A stretch of DNA of 64,000 bases from Paralvinella palmiformis (GCA_025642065.1 JAODUP010000106.1:55001-119000), one strand, 5' to 3'; counted from the stretch's first letter, positions 45,801 through 58,392 are shown. Notes: a model not told the origin generated them from the letters alone. A program made the numbers and translations.

Positions 45801-46302
45801 TTGGGCTAACTGGGCTAGCTGTGGCTGGCTGGTTGAGCGAGGCGTGTCTCAGTATTCCAGGCCAAGTGCGTGGGCAGATGGTTTTTGGCCAGCACTGGAT
45901 AGATTTGGGTACGATGTTGGGGTGGGAAGGGGAGCGGGTTGGTCCTTGTATCTTTTAAGGCGAATGGAATCGGCGCTTATCGCATGAAGGGATATCGTAA
46001 GCAAGAAAACGACCCACTCCATACCATACCCCCCGCAGGTAGTACCTATGTCAGAGCGAACGAGAAATAAATTACCAACACGTTCCGGAGTTTTCCGGAT
46101 TTCGTCCTTTTTCGGGTCGTGCCCTTTGTTCCCGACACTTCCAGTAATTAGGCGTTTTTTGTTTCTAATACCTAGGTTACCTGGCCGTTATCCAATTGCG
46201 TCCAACAAGTGGCATTGTTCAATGACCATTATAGATCGTCCTTTGTTCGGCTTGTGATGACTTAATGAGACTCCTCGATACGCCATAGATTCAGCTAATT
46301 AG

Positions 46303-46304
<2 letters not shown>
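45801..46304. other. Unassigned stretch upstream of CRHBP
   Basis: GC-richer around 45790-45990 with GGCTGG repeats. ORFs here show no recognised motif. It may hold upstream regulatory sequence. Confidence 0.4.
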
Positions 46305-46350
<46 letters not shown>

Positions 46351-46522
46351 GGAGTGGATAGGGAGAAAGTGAAAAACTCAGAGATAGACTCAGAGAGAGA
46401 GAGAGGGGGGGGGGAGAGAGAGACTTAGAGAGAAAGAGAGACTCAGAGAGAGAGAGCGAGGGGGGAAGCTCCTTAGTGAGAGGGGGAGGGGGGAGGGGAG
46501 AGTGAGAAAGAGAAAAACTCAG

Positions 46523-46554
<32 letters not shown>

Positions 46555-46587
46555 CTCAGAGAGAGAGAGAGGGAGAGGGAGAGACTC

Positions 46588-46655
<68 letters not shown>

Positions 46656-46722
46656 AACTCAAGAGAGAGACACAAGAGAGAGAGAGAGAGAGAGGAGAGA
46701 GAGACTTAAGAGAGAGACCCAA

Positions 46723-46761
<39 letters not shown>

Positions 46762-46835
46762 GACACAGACAGACAGACAGACAGACTCAGAAAAAAAAGA
46801 CTCAGAGAGAGAGAGATAGAGAGAGAGAAGAATGC
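46305..46835. repeat. AT array then 450-bp purine (AG) array
   Basis: AT at 46305-46347. From 46370 to 46835 AG repeats are interrupted by ACTC, ACAGAC and G runs. Confidence 0.97.
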
Positions 46836-47253
46836 TGCATGACCCATCATCGCCTCATCTGTCAGGTAAATGCCTTCCCCTTACACCATGTAACCAGATC
46901 ATCATCTGTCTGGTGACAAGGTTATAATCTTATTATGACATTAATCGCGATTAATGGCGTGTGCAATTTTCAAAAAATCACAGTAGAACCTTTATATTCC
47001 GATCAAGCGATTGAGTTGCCAATTAATGTGACCAAACTACTCAAGTAACCCGACAAGACCAACGACTAGTATTCACTTTTCGGTGATCTCTGACCATATT
47101 TTCAGTTTATTAGTATTCCTGAAAATCGTCTTAGTTCGGTTGAAATAATGAGTTTCAGCTCTACATACATCGAATTCTAGGCAGCCATTATTGGCTGCCC
47201 TGATATAGACAATTCGGCGAAGGCGGGAAATACGAAATGTATATATATGTTAC
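46836..47253. other. Unassigned stretch
   Basis: Unique AT-rich sequence, nothing recognised. Confidence 0.4.
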
Positions 47254-47337
47254 ATTCAATCTGTATAATCAGGTAATATGTATATTACCTGAGATATTCA
47301 GGTAATCGGTTTTAAATCTCAGTTAGCAATATACGTA
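47254..47337. repeat. AT-rich short repeat, rearranged copy
   Basis: 47258-47307 is the reverse complement of part of 37660-37715, while 47320-47335 (CAGTTAGCAATATACG) is in the direct orientation. Confidence 0.55.
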
Positions 47338-47494
47338 GACCACGTGACCAGGTTAATGGATCAGCCGAGCCGAAACAATCCCCCAATCGATGTTGATGCG
47401 CACACCAATGTGATTAACTGTATGAAGTGTTATTTTTAAATAGAATTTTCTCTCAGATCCGTAGCCGTTGACCGCCTCTTTGGCCTCATGACCG

Positions 47495-47610
47495 TGGCTT
47501 ATACCGTTGGACTTCCTTACTCATTGTCATGTACGGGAGGTCAAAAGTTGGAATCCCGGCCGTGGCACTATATTAGGAGGAGTTTTTCATCCAAGCAGGC
47601 AACTGGTAAG
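47495..47610 (+). mobile_element. Degraded tRNA-like SINE
   Basis: GGCTTATACCGTTGGACTTC, B-box-like GTTGGAATCCCGGCC, then GAGTTTTTCATCCAAGCAGG, resembling the shared core. Confidence 0.5.
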
Positions 47611-47705
47611 GTTTTCTCCGCCGAATATGTGGTGAAGCAGTAAATTACAGACCGTCTGCCTCATTTGAGGTAGGCAAGTCACGTAAAATAACCGCCATTT
47701 CGGCC

Positions 47706-47822
47706 ATTATTATTATTATTAGTAGTAGTAGTAGTAGTAGTAGTAATAGTAGCAGTAGTAGTAGTAGTAATAGTAGTAGTAGTAGTAGTAGTAGTAGTAG
47801 CAGTAGTAGTAGTAGTAGTATA
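47706..47822. repeat. AGT trinucleotide array
   Basis: ATT then AGT triplets with AAT and CAG variants. Confidence 0.95.
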
Positions 47823-49426
47823 GCCTGAATGGAAAAGGTAGCGAGTTTTTAGATTCTGTATCAAACCGATACAATAAGATAAATTATAAGATGCCATTAA
47901 ATACCCATTATCGTTTCCCGTTTTGCAAAATCCTCATTTTGGGCAATTTATAGATATTTCACTTACGTGCGGGATTATAAATATAGTTGCCTAACTAATG
48001 CAATTATTCCTGGTTATTAATCATCAGTGATATTTGGTATCTCGTATAAACCCGGAGACATTGGGGAGATCAATGTAAACAAAATCGCTATCCGGACACG
48101 AATAACGTGGTTGCCCGACACGGACACTGCGCTGATTACTTCCATCGCCGCGAATTTTATGAAACAGTGGAATCTGGCGCGGGGTATGCCACCAGGAGCT
48201 CACCTCTAGCCCGGAATTCAATGCTTCCTAGCTACGCACAATATATTGACGAAATAACGTTATCTATAATTCACTTTGATGAAAACTTTCAAATTAACCC
48301 CTCCATCAGCAGCCGGTGGGAGGGGGGGGGCATGCATCTCTGGATATACTTCGTCACTCGGTACATCGTACGAAGATAACTGAAGCCGTCGTCGGATCTG
48401 GCCGATCATCAACGTGAATTCACCCCCGTCCCAGTCTGTGCACTATGACCATAACGCAGCGGGGGTGAATACGTGAAAACAAATACCAAACTTTTCGAGT
48501 TGTGCTGCTCTACGCAGGCGTATTGGTGTGTATGTAAATATGGGGAAAATTACCGTACGAGTGCGCAGCCGCGCTGTAAGATGGCCGAGCTCACTCCTAA
48601 TCGACCCCTATTACCATATTGAGACTTCACATCAAAGCTCGGCTCATCGCCACTAGTCGCACCCGAGATGTCCTATTTTTAAAGCAGCAATAATCCAAAT
48701 ATTGCTAGAACAAAGACGGCTGTACCCGTTAGCCATCTTAGACCGAATTAGCGTCCAATCAGCTAAGAAGCTAGACGTCTTCTTTCACCGATCCCCGGTG
48801 CCCTATGACCTCTGCCGTTGCAGGCTGGCTGTACGCCGCGGATTATCTGCTGCCCGTCCAGTTATAAGCGTGGAATAAAAAGCAACGGGGTAATCTTAAA
48901 ATGGTCCAATTCGCTAAAATAGAACATTCCAATTTTGCGTTCTGGTAAAGCAATGAAGATGAAGCGTATTACGGACGATATTAGCCAAGGCCGCTGAACA
49001 AGGAAGCGTAAATCCAGTTCCAGAACTCAGAACTGAGATAAGCGTCGGTATCGTCCTATCTGATAACCGTCATCTTTCGTCATAAGTGTTTAGAGAAATT
49101 GTTGATGGATTGTTATTATCCTAAGTTGGACCACTTTTATCGTCGTGCATGGATTGCTATCACAATCCATCTCCTGGATGCTGCTAGATGGCACGATGGA
49201 GTAGATAGAAGCGGTCATCATCTGATCCACCGATTTAGACAGCGGTTTGTTGACGTTAATATCCGGATCTCGTTGACCGGTTTAGAATTCCGACTGATCA
49301 AACAGAGCTATAACTGACTTTAGTTAGATGTCAGACAGAATAGCGACATCTGTGGGAAGTGGAACAGACTGAGAGAAAGTGGTAATATTAAATGATATTT
49401 CTGCGTCGATACACCGTTAAGCATCA
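47823..49426. other. Unassigned stretch
   Basis: The longest repeat-free stretch outside the gene. ORFs at 48027-48209, 48107-48379 and 49099-49317 have no recognised motif and no clear splice frame. A distant exon of another gene cannot be excluded. Confidence 0.35.
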
Positions 49427-49531
49427 CTCACTCACTCACTCACTCACTCACTCACTCACTCACTCACTCACTCACTCACTCACTCACTCACTCACTCACT
49501 CACTCACTCACTCACTCACTCACTCACTCAC
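49427..49531. repeat. ACTC tetranucleotide array
   Basis: About 26 uninterrupted units. Confidence 0.97.
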
Positions 49532-50165
49532 TACACTAACTCCAAGTACCTGAACTGTTAAAGTTGCCAGACACATCTTCAGAAGAACCCTGGTTAGAGT
49601 CTTGTAGCTATCTGTGCCAGGCTCGCAGAACTCTTCCAGATTCCACATGGCCGAGTACACACGGCGTTAAATAAACTACGTACTTGCGGACGTCATTGGA
49701 AAATTTGCGCCAGAACGCTTCAGACGCGCGCGCGTGTCTGCGTTTGCGGCACCCCCCGCGCGCGCGCTCGTGTCTGTGCCGCAAGATTGTTTTAGTGAAG
49801 TGTCCTGCGGGATTCAAGTCGACCGTCCGCTGCCCCCCCCCCCCCCACAAAGGCAACAGCCCCGTCTAACATGGTAGCCCGGGGAAAGGATTCAATTCGT
49901 TAAAAGAATCCATAATCAAATGAACGGAAGGAATCCAACCAACTTTAAAGTTGACATCTTTGTATCGATTGGGCTCTGGAGAGCCGGACACTGGCCATAA
50001 TGGTTGCCGGAGGAGACAAAATGGCCGCCCTATGGAATCCTTTGTCCACGCCAGCAAGCAGGTGACGTTCCTTACTATTAATATAATGTCGTTCGCTGGT
50101 TCACCGAGTATTGGGCAGCACCTGTACAGCAAACGATCTTTTAATAGCAAAACGACAGAGCGATT
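49532..50165. other. Unassigned stretch
   Basis: GC-rich at 49725-49770 (GCGC runs) and a C run at 49833-49845. No gene recognised. Confidence 0.4.
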
Positions 50166-50250
50166 ATAACAACAACAACAGCAGTTAGCAGTAGCAACAA
50201 TATTAACCGCAACAGCAACAATAATAGCAACAACAACAACAAACGCGTCG
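50166..50250. repeat. Imperfect CAA/CAG array
   Basis: Mixed CAA, CAG and AAT triplets. Confidence 0.85.
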
Positions 50251-50599
50251 CACCAATTAACATTTCTATAATAACACTTTAATGTAACTGACCTTGTTGG
50301 ACAGAAGGTCATCCGTCAGTTATAAATAAAGCTTATACCTTGCGATAGATAGAATTAAGTCTCCTCTTATGATACTCACAGGCTAAATGGGGGATATAAT
50401 AATCATCATCATCATCATCGTGATCATTACTCTCTGATGGTAATTATAGACAGCCTATATTTTAATCTGTTATCTCCCATTATATTGTTATATTATAAAC
50501 ATGGAGCTGATTCTCTTTAAAAGAAAAGATTCATGTTTTGTGTGTACCAGTTGACATGTGTGTTGTTATCTAGAAAGGATATGACAGTGATAAAAGAAC

Positions 50600-50622
50600 T
50601 AGATAGATAGATATATAGATAT

Positions 50623-50662
<40 letters not shown>

Positions 50663-50673
50663 ATAGATTGATT

Positions 50674-50729
<56 letters not shown>

Positions 50730-50900
50730 TATAGATAGAAAAATAGATAGGTAGGTAGGTTGGTAGTATATGATGAGATGGATGGATGGATGGATGGATG
50801 GATGGATGGATGGACGGACGGGCGGATGGACGGACGGACGGACGGACGGATGGATGGACGACGCCAAAACAGACAGACAGACAGACAGACACAGAGAGAG
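50600..50900. repeat. GATA then GGAT/GGAC then CAGA array (300 bp)
   Basis: GATA at 50602-50745, GGAT/GGAC at 50776-50858, CAGA at 50870-50892. ORFs are YLSI- or HPSI-type repeat translations. Confidence 0.97.
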
Positions 50901-51314
50901 AGTAAGTAAAACAAGTTAGAATTAACACATTAAAGCTGTAATAATTTGGGAGTAGGTCCTTATTAAACAGTAATAAATGTTCCCACAAAATGCTATAATA
51001 TTCTTCACTCTCTTAATTTGGAGGAGACACAGAGTATCATAAGGCCAACTCAGATGCTGACTAAAACATATCATGTTTTAGTCCCAGGTGTGCAGAAAAA
51101 AACCATATTTGATGAGCACTAATTACTACAGATGGTGTCCTACGTCATTAGATGATATCCGTAGTGAATGATTCGGATGCCAGGTGCACTGATCATTCGG
51201 GATTCTATTAGGAACAATGACCGTTCCTCAGTCCCGAGGCAACAAATACAATAATGCCAGGTATACACTCAAATTGAAACTTGTTTATTTTGCATAACAC
51301 AAGTCCAATATTTA

Positions 51315-51316
<2 letters not shown>
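50901..51316. other. Unassigned stretch
   Basis: Unique AT-rich sequence. A short palindrome AAAACATATCATGTTTT lies at 51062-51078. Confidence 0.4.
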
Positions 51317-51357
<41 letters not shown>

Positions 51358-51400
51358 CGTGTGTGTGCGTGTGTGTGCGTGTTTGTGTGCTCGCGCGCGT
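51317..51400. repeat. AT then GT/GC microsatellite
   Basis: AT at 51317-51354, GT/GC to about 51400. Confidence 0.93.
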
Positions 51401-51699
51401 GTGTATGTTATTATATACACTTATTGTAATGAGGTATGTCATGAATTCTTACTAGAAACTGTAGATCGGTAAATGTTGACGGACGTATTATGTTGGCGAA
51501 TTTGGCGAATGGAACTAGGATATACTTTTACTAGAAATGTGAAAATTGGTTTGAATAAATTGATTTTGACTTCTTATTTTATGAAAACGTTATAAGTTAG
51601 TTTGTCAGGGATTGTTAATTGGTTGAAATTATGATCTTTTATGAAACGTTATGTTGTTTGCAGGGAAACGTTTTGCCTTTTTGTGGTGTATGCGCGCGC

Positions 51700-51784
51700 G
51701 TGTGTGTGTGTGTGTGTGTGTGTGCATGTGTGGTTCCGTGCGGCAGAAGGAACTCAATATATGCCGACACACACACAGACACAC

Positions 51785-51833
<49 letters not shown>

Positions 51834-51887
51834 AGCGCAACAAAAAATATATATATATATATATATATATACACACTCAAAATGCCG

Positions 51888-51949
<62 letters not shown>

Positions 51950-51964
51950 TACACACACGCGCAG

Positions 51965-52010
<46 letters not shown>
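51700..52010. repeat. Composite GT, AC, AG and AT microsatellite cluster
   Basis: GT at 51700-51730, then two rounds of AC-AG-AT (51766-51870 and 51890-52008) with the shared spacer ATGCCGACACAC. The region has been duplicated as a block. Confidence 0.93.
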
Positions 52011-52012
<2 letters not shown>

Positions 52013-52359
52013 GATATGGTAATTTAAAATTCGATTAGCAATCCCCACAAATCATCTTCACCGGTATATGATGTCACAACATCGTATGTGGAAGTCTTTT
52101 AATAGAGCATCTTTCTTATCATGGTATTGTTGTCCTATCAGAATGTCGGCCAGAAATAGCTGCGCTTATTCAAAGACGCCACCGAATGTCACCAAAGATG
52201 GCACTGATGTCAACTGTAATCCTCTGTCTATTGGCTGTTTGTTTATAGAAGGTCTTTTGTGTGTGTGGCGGGTGTCGCAATAAAATATGAATATTCATCG
52301 GGTTCACATCGGGATTTTAGCCCCGGACATAGAGGAGAGAGGGTGTGTGTGTGTCTGTA

Positions 52360-52390
<31 letters not shown>

Positions 52391-53210
52391 AAGAGAGAGA
52401 GGTTTTCTTCCTTTGACCCGGGGCTATAATCGGGAACAAACGCGATGGTGTTATTTCTAATGTGCGTGCTACGGGTCTGTAAAAATAGCACGCCCTTTCT
52501 AAAGAGGACTTTATTCACGATTGTGGCCGTCGCAGAATGGGGCGTCCCCGTATATCGTACGGCTGGGGGTTCGACGCCCGGCACTTAAGGCTGAATCTTA
52601 TCTGCCGTTCCAGGTCGTCGCGTTCGTCCTGTCGTTTGTGTAGATGAAGCTTTAAAACAACGACGAGGCTCCGCATAGGCCGAGTCTTTAGAAAGATCGG
52701 CGCCAAAAGGCTCATTTTGTGACCGCCTCCGTTTGTGATCGTCCTTGACCCATTCAAAAGGACGCAAATGGGAAAAGTTATAAATCGTGAAATTCTGCAT
52801 CCCCGAACCTCCATTGGTTCCAGTTGGAGATGGGGGGGGGGGGCGAATTTCATCCGCTCGGAACATTACACAACGAAGAGACGATGAACTCACTCATCCA
52901 CGCCAACATTCCCACTCGCACCCACATTTACACCGCCCTACGCCCACACCCACACCACACCCATCGATCATCCATACGGGGGATCACGACTCCCAATGTT
53001 TTGAGCCGAGAGAATGGTCATAAGCAACGAGACTCCAACTCTAAACTCGAGCGTCGAACACGCTCGCTATCAATGAGGCCAGTGGAATTCACTGAGAACA
53101 CGCGCACGCGCAGGCACGCACGCACGCACATTCCCTGCCCCAGGGATGGGGACCGTGAGTAATCTTCATTCAGAGGATTACAGGAACTACTCTACGAACA
53201 ATCACTCACT
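52011..53210. other. Unassigned stretch with GT/AG repeat
   Basis: A GT then AG microsatellite at 52342-52401 lies inside a near palindrome: CCCCGGACATAGAGGAGAG at 52321 and CCCGGGGCTATAAT at 52417. A tRNA-like stretch lies at 52535-52585 and a G run at 52833-52842. No coding exon recognised. Confidence 0.4.
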
Positions 53211-53214
53211 ATCC

Positions 53215-53321
53215 ATGGTGAAGTCTATGTGACCTAATTGGTAGCGCAGTTGGCATACATACCTCTAGCCCCCGGGATCAAATCCCGGTCGGGCTATATC
53301 AGAAGTCGTGTTTCATCTTTC

Positions 53322-53365
<44 letters not shown>

Positions 53366-53366
53366 T
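53215..53366 (+). mobile_element. SINE with shared core, short, ending in AAT repeats
   Basis: Head GACCTAATTGGTAGCGCAGT, B box GGGATCAAATCCCGG, then GTGTTTCATCTTTCAT, which runs directly into AAT repeats (53321-53364). The core is cut short by the microsatellite. Confidence 0.8.
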
Positions 53367-53927
53367 ATGGCAGTTATGTTTCATAATCATTAACAACATA
53401 AGAAGATCCAGGTTAATAATCAAGCATTATTTCATTAGCATCAGTTACGCGAACTTCAACATTCCGGAATGCACTGCTATCCTTCGGGATCGAACACACA
53501 CACACACACTGCCTTATGTCGGGAGCCAGAGCTCACCGACACAACATTGGGACGTCTATGGAGTGGCTCTGAGCTCTGATAGGTAACACATCTCTGGTTA
53601 CCGACAGCTTCCAGCTATAAAAACACGATCTGTACTCGGACTGACCTTACTGACACGGATTACACACTTCTAGCTCTTGTTGCCGTCCTGTCTGTTAAAT
53701 GAATGACGTTTATTGATATGATTCCCCCGAGGCAGCGAAAGCGTCCACGTCTGACACTGAACTGATTTGGAAATAATGGGTTATATACCACACTTAATAC
53801 GGTATTACATTACCGTGTAAGTTCAGAATATGTGACCATTCTCGCGCAAAGTATCCGTGCCAATAGTCATGGGATAGTTTATCCCCAAAAATACAGCCCC
53901 AACATTTTCTAGCTTCGAATTTAGGTG

Positions 53928-53928
<1 letters not shown>
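53367..53928. other. Unassigned stretch
   Basis: Unique sequence; nothing recognised. Confidence 0.4.

Positions 53929-53964
<36 letters not shown>
53929..53964. repeat. AT array
   Basis: Uninterrupted AT repeat. Confidence 0.95.
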
Positions 53965-53967
<3 letters not shown>

Positions 53968-53984
53968 GCTCTCTCTGTCTCCCC

Positions 53985-54111
53985 CCCCCGTGGTCTAACT
54001 GATAGCGCGTTGGACCACAAATCACTACCACCTGAGTTCTAATCTCGACGTGGGCATATTTGAAGGTGTTTCATATTTGACTTCGATTCATTACCTTTAG
54101 AGTTCGTTCCG
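53985..54111 (+). mobile_element. SINE with shared core
   Basis: Head GGTCTAACTGATAGCGCGTT, then GTTTCATATTTGACTTCGAT and TTACCTTTAGAG. It is close to the copy at 20805 and breaks off at the LINE fragment that follows. Confidence 0.8.
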
Positions 54112-54345
54112 TCAATTCACACCATTTGAAAACTCACCTTTTCAGACTTGCTCATCCTTCCTAAGTTTCCTTTCCATCTGATCATTTCTTGATGAACTTT
54201 GCATTGTACCCGGACTATGAGCTTGCTCAACCCTTCCACTAGGTGCGCCACTGAGCTCGATTCTTTTCGAGGATATTGGTGCAATAGAAGTTTTGTAATT
54301 ACTATATGAGCATTATGTAGCCAATTGTTTTTCTTTATGCTTAAT
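54112..54345 (+). pseudogene. Second LINE family, 3' end, plus strand
   Basis: Shares AAACTCACCTTTTCAGACTT, GTTTCCTTTCCATCTGATCA and GAGCTCGATTCTTTTCGAGG with 19947-20345 (reverse). Confidence 0.65.
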
Positions 54346-54764
54346 GCCACTTTGTTGGCAGCAGGCCAATTATTAAAACTGTTTAAAGTTTATTGTTAGT
54401 TATATCCCCTTCACTGTACTGATTACTACAAAATATAGTTGTTTAATGAACAAATAAAATAAATTTAGTTATCCCCCGCCCTATGTCATTTCGTTAATTT
54501 GTCCCAAAAGCCGTGACCTAATCTGGTTTTAACTTAAACCGGATGTAATGCCTGTCGATGTTAATATTTTATTGTAAATAATTGTTTTACATTTTAATGT
54601 ATTTTAATATTTTTTCCTTTAGCTTCCCTTATCTTTTAGGTTATTTATTTCACGTCTTCTTATTGTGACGTAGGTGACTTGTATATGAGTGACGAAACGT
54701 CTGACGTAATGACTGGCGTAAAGGCGAATTTGACGTCGGCCGAAATGACGTAAGTAACGAGTAT

Positions 54765-54819
<55 letters not shown>

Positions 54820-55192
54820 CGTTGAAATGAAGCTGATAAAGTTCGATAATAAGACGGGTTATTTTGTTTACAGTGTGGTTGACAACTGTAATATCAAGAT
54901 TTATCTTTGTCCGATTGCGGGCACTTTATATATATAGGTAATTTTTCTGACGTCGATGAACGGAACCACTTGTTGATGGTGCGAAACTTGAACCAAGCTA
55001 AAAAATAACAAACGGATTACTAAATTAGCTATATATATATATATATATATATATATTTTATATATATATTATAATTAATTATTATCACAGCTCATCAACA
55101 GCTTGGCTTGTTGTCTATTAGCAGTTATCTTTGTTTGTTAATGCTTTCAATTAATGACGTCATTCCAGTTTCGTGTTAGCTTTATTTTCCCG

Positions 55193-55193
<1 letters not shown>
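54346..55193. other. Unassigned AT-rich stretch
   Basis: AT arrays at 54768-54812 and 55030-55068. A TGACG-rich segment lies at 54665-54750. No gene recognised. Confidence 0.45.

Positions 55194-55228
<35 letters not shown>
55194..55228. repeat. GT microsatellite
   Basis: About 17 GT units. Confidence 0.95.
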
Positions 55229-55229
<1 letters not shown>

Positions 55230-55324
55230 TATCCAGACAAAATCTACCCGGAGACAATCCCACAGTACAAAATACCACAGAGCATAATCCCAGATAGTGA
55301 AAAGCGGGACAAAATCCCGAACAA

Positions 55325-55502
55325 TAAAATCTCCCCCCCCCCACCACTCACAGGGGAGCGGTACGGAAACATGGAGCCGAAATATCACGAGGGTGAGCCG
55401 AGAAATTAATCTCTGGAAAAGTTTCGACTTCTTGCGGGGTTCGAACCTGTGACCGTTGGCACCAAGTGTCGGGTGCTTAACCGCTAGACCACGGGAGCTC
55501 AC
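55325..55502 (-). mobile_element. SINE family B copy 2
   Basis: Minus-strand head GGTCTAGCGGTTAAGCACCC, B box CAGGTTCGAACCC, then CCAGAGATTAATTTCTCGGC and GAAACTTTTCC. The distal part differs from copies 1 and 3. Confidence 0.8.
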
Positions 55503-55517
55503 CATTGTGTATTGTGT

Positions 55518-55522
<5 letters not shown>

Positions 55523-55574
<52 letters not shown>
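55523..55574. repeat. AT array
   Basis: About 26 AT units. Confidence 0.95.
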
Positions 55575-55576
<2 letters not shown>

Positions 55577-56097
55577 CTGTATTAATCAGATACAGCGCTC
55601 TTTTTTCTTAAAGCTCTTAACGTCAAACTATTTTCCCCTTCTTAACCCCTCCCTCCCCCTACTCCCCCCCCATACCTACACCAAAACAACAAGAGAAGAA
55701 CAACTAATCAGAAAATTCTAAAACTAATAATAATGTAGACTAATAGCTGTTATAATACATTATCTCAATAGCATTTCACCGTATCACCTGTATCCATCCG
55801 GTCCACCCACTGCTGAAAGATAATATACCTGGGGATAACTTATTACCGAAAGTGCTGCCTCTGGTGAATAGATTTAGATCGCGTGGAAGAGGTTCGTCGG
55901 TGCGATTTGGAGATTTGGATCAAATATCATATTAATTAACCAATCACACACTATGGTTTGTTGTTCGTTGTCATTAGCGTCATCTCTAATTATATACCGT
56001 AAAGGATTGGTGTGGGTAATTTCACGTGAAACAATGGTCGCAACAATATGGCATATAAAGGTGGTTACCTCCATATGGCCATATTTAATGTATTATT
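55575..56097. other. Unassigned stretch
   Basis: Pyrimidine-rich at 55600-55680; otherwise unique. Confidence 0.4.
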
Positions 56098-56240
56098 TTG
56101 GCGTTTAGGGACCGAAGCTTTATGGACATTTCTATGGAGTCGGTGGGCTAAATGGAAAGGTGACGGGGGCGAAGTGAAAGATGAAATATCATTCAGACAT
56201 AGTCAAGTCCGGATACGGCCTCATTTGTTAGAGTAAGGTA
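56098..56240 (-). mobile_element. SINE core copy, minus strand
   Basis: GGCGAAGTGAAAGATGAAAT with the upstream GGTGGGCTAAATGG. The head is degraded. Confidence 0.65.
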
Positions 56241-56449
56241 TCAGATAAACATCACAAACAAACAAAATGGGAAGATAAATAAATGCTAAATTAGAAATTG
56301 TATAGGAAAAAAATTATATTATATCTAAATTAACATCACCCGTAATTATATTTGTTGTTATGTTATGCTCTGATAACTTATAGATCCCTTACCGTAATCC
56401 ACCGTTTTAAATTTCGGCAATCAGTTGTGTGATTCCATGACATAAGCTC

Positions 56450-56602
56450 ACCAGACATAGGCTCACACCCTTAATGGTCTTTTGGCCGTGTTTTAATGGG
56501 ATCCGGTCTTTTGCTTCCCGGTCATTTGCCCATTCGGTCTTTTGCCCCTCGCACTTTAGCCCCGTAGTTACTTTGGCCCATTAGTTTCGGTGTGTGTGTG
56601 TG

Positions 56603-56651
<49 letters not shown>

Positions 56652-57990
56652 ACTAAATGATGATCCAGAAAAGCTTAAAGAAACTGGGGACTAAAGACAA
56701 TAATGGAGTAATATTAATTCGAAATAATGAATCATCTGTGAGATTTATAATTAAACAATAATTATAATATATTCGGTGTACAATAAATTTATTTTGTTGT
56801 GTTATAGTTTTAATTTGAAAAATGATTAACATAAATAGGTTAATTAAAAAGTTAATTAAAAATAACGATAGTAATACATAAATTGGTAATTGGTAAAAGA
56901 TAATTTTAATGCAATATATAGGATATCCGGACACTTAGCCAACGGACATTTAGCCATTATTTGCGGGGGGAGGGTCATTTGGCTAACATTCATATTGTTT
57001 TTATCTTACACGTACCTATTCCGAGTACCTACTTGGAATACCTACTCCGAGTAGTTTATATTTTTAAATAATCAATTCCAATTCCAGAATTGAATTCACT
57101 CCCTATCTGTGTGCATATATATTGTTATATTTTTGAGCTTATATATGCTGTACCAATATTATGTTGTGTTTATGGATGTTGCAAATATAGGCCTATCTTT
57201 AGATAGGATGTTAGCAATATAAGAATTAATGCAGATTTTGTATGGGATAAAAGGGCCGTCCAATGCAAATAGATCTGGGTTAGGTTGCAGTGCTGCTGTT
57301 TGGTGTACCTTCAAGTTGACCAGATCATCAGGCCCTACACCAGAACCATTCCAGATCAATGACAGCGGCCAAGCGTCAAATTCCAGGATGATGGGACAAC
57401 CCTGAACTATGATGTCCAAGTCATGGGTTGTTTTTACCATTTGACGCCAGCAATCTGGAGGAAGATACAAGAGCTGGGTCTAGTGCCTCAATATAGAGAT
57501 AATGAGGATTTTAAGTCGTTCTGTGGACAAATAGATGCCCTGGCATTCCTGCTCATTGAAGATATTCCTGAGGGAATCATGTGCATCCGTGATGGTGCAT
57601 GGACAAATGAATGCCCACTGGACAAATGCCCACCTGACGAATGCTCACCAATAAAGTGAGAGATTGGACAAATGCCCACCAAGAATAAATCAAAAAATTT
57701 AAAAATCTCCCCTTATGTTATCACACTCAGGTCTGCTGTACCCATTCATCTATCTGATCAAGGGATCATCATAATTGTTGATGACAGACAAAGAATAAAG
57801 AGAATAGCTAGCCCCCCCCCCAAAGGCACCAATTAAAGCCATAATATATACATCTAGATAGATATTTCGATTTTATTTTGTTTAATTTACACTCACAATC
57901 ACCAAAGTCACATTAATGGGCCAAAGTAAATAAAGGGCTAAAAACGGGGGGGGGAGGATAGGGCCGATGGGCCAAGGTTTAGGTTTTGTT
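56450..57990. mobile_element. Mutator-like DNA element with tandem-motif termini
   Basis: The left end (56475-56590) is an array of GGTCTTTTGCCC-type units and contains TTACTTTGGCCCATTAGT. That motif returns inverted at 57913-57930 (TTAATGGGCCAAAGTAAA). A second pair of arrays lies inside: GGACACTTAGCCAACGGACA (56928-56955) and GGACAAATGCCCACC units (57600-57680). A transposase fragment lies between them. A GT array (56589-56651) interrupts the left side. Confidence 0.55.
57405..57600 (+). pseudogene. Transposase fragment resembling MULE/FLYWCH-type proteins
   Basis: The frame encodes GCFYHLTPAIWRKIQELGL, then FKSFCGQIDALAFL and IPEGI. This order (a 'GCFxHxxxxxWRKxQxxGL' block followed by 'xxLxALAFLPxxxVxxG') is typical of MULE-type transposase-derived proteins that abound in invertebrates. 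Only about 60 residues remain. The catalytic region upstream is absent, and the frame runs into terminal repeat units after RDGAW. It is a truncated relic. The family assignment is from memory of the pattern. Confidence 0.55.
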
Positions 57991-58328
57991 GTTCGGGGAG
58001 AATCCCCAGGCTGTCGCTTAATCAGCATAGTCTCTATGTGGGGGTGGTTGAGAAATCTCCTCCCCCACCACTCACAGGGGAGCAGTACGGAAAGATGGAG
58101 CCGAAATACCCTGCCAGAGCGTTTTACGTCCTCAGGAGGTTTTTAACGTTCCCCTTTATTTTAAATAATTCAGTGCAGACGGCAGCGCCATTTAACGTGG
58201 TCATCCACCCACGATGTAGTGAGCCGAGAAATTAATCCCTGGAAAAGTTTCGACCTCTTACGGGGTTCGAACCTGCGACCGTTGACACCAAGTGCCGGGT
58301 GCTTAACCGCTAGGCCACCGGAGCCCAC
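57985..58328 (-). mobile_element. SINE family B copy 3, longest
   Basis: Minus-strand head GGCCTAGCGGTTAAGCACCC at 58320, B box CAGGTTCGAACCC, body with AATGGCGCTGCCGTC, ending GGGGATTCTCCCCGAACAAC at 57989. Confidence 0.85.
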
Positions 58329-58340
58329 TACGATGGGCCA

Positions 58341-58344
58341 AAAG

Positions 58345-58392
<48 letters not shown>

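Noticed and set aside
48027..48379. Overlapping ORFs in the longest repeat-free stretch
   Set aside because: No recognisable motif, and opposite-strand frames are equally open.
57159..57470. 103-codon minus-strand ORF opposite the MULE-like fragment
   Set aside because: The recognisable transposase pattern is on the plus strand; the minus-strand ORF has no known motif.
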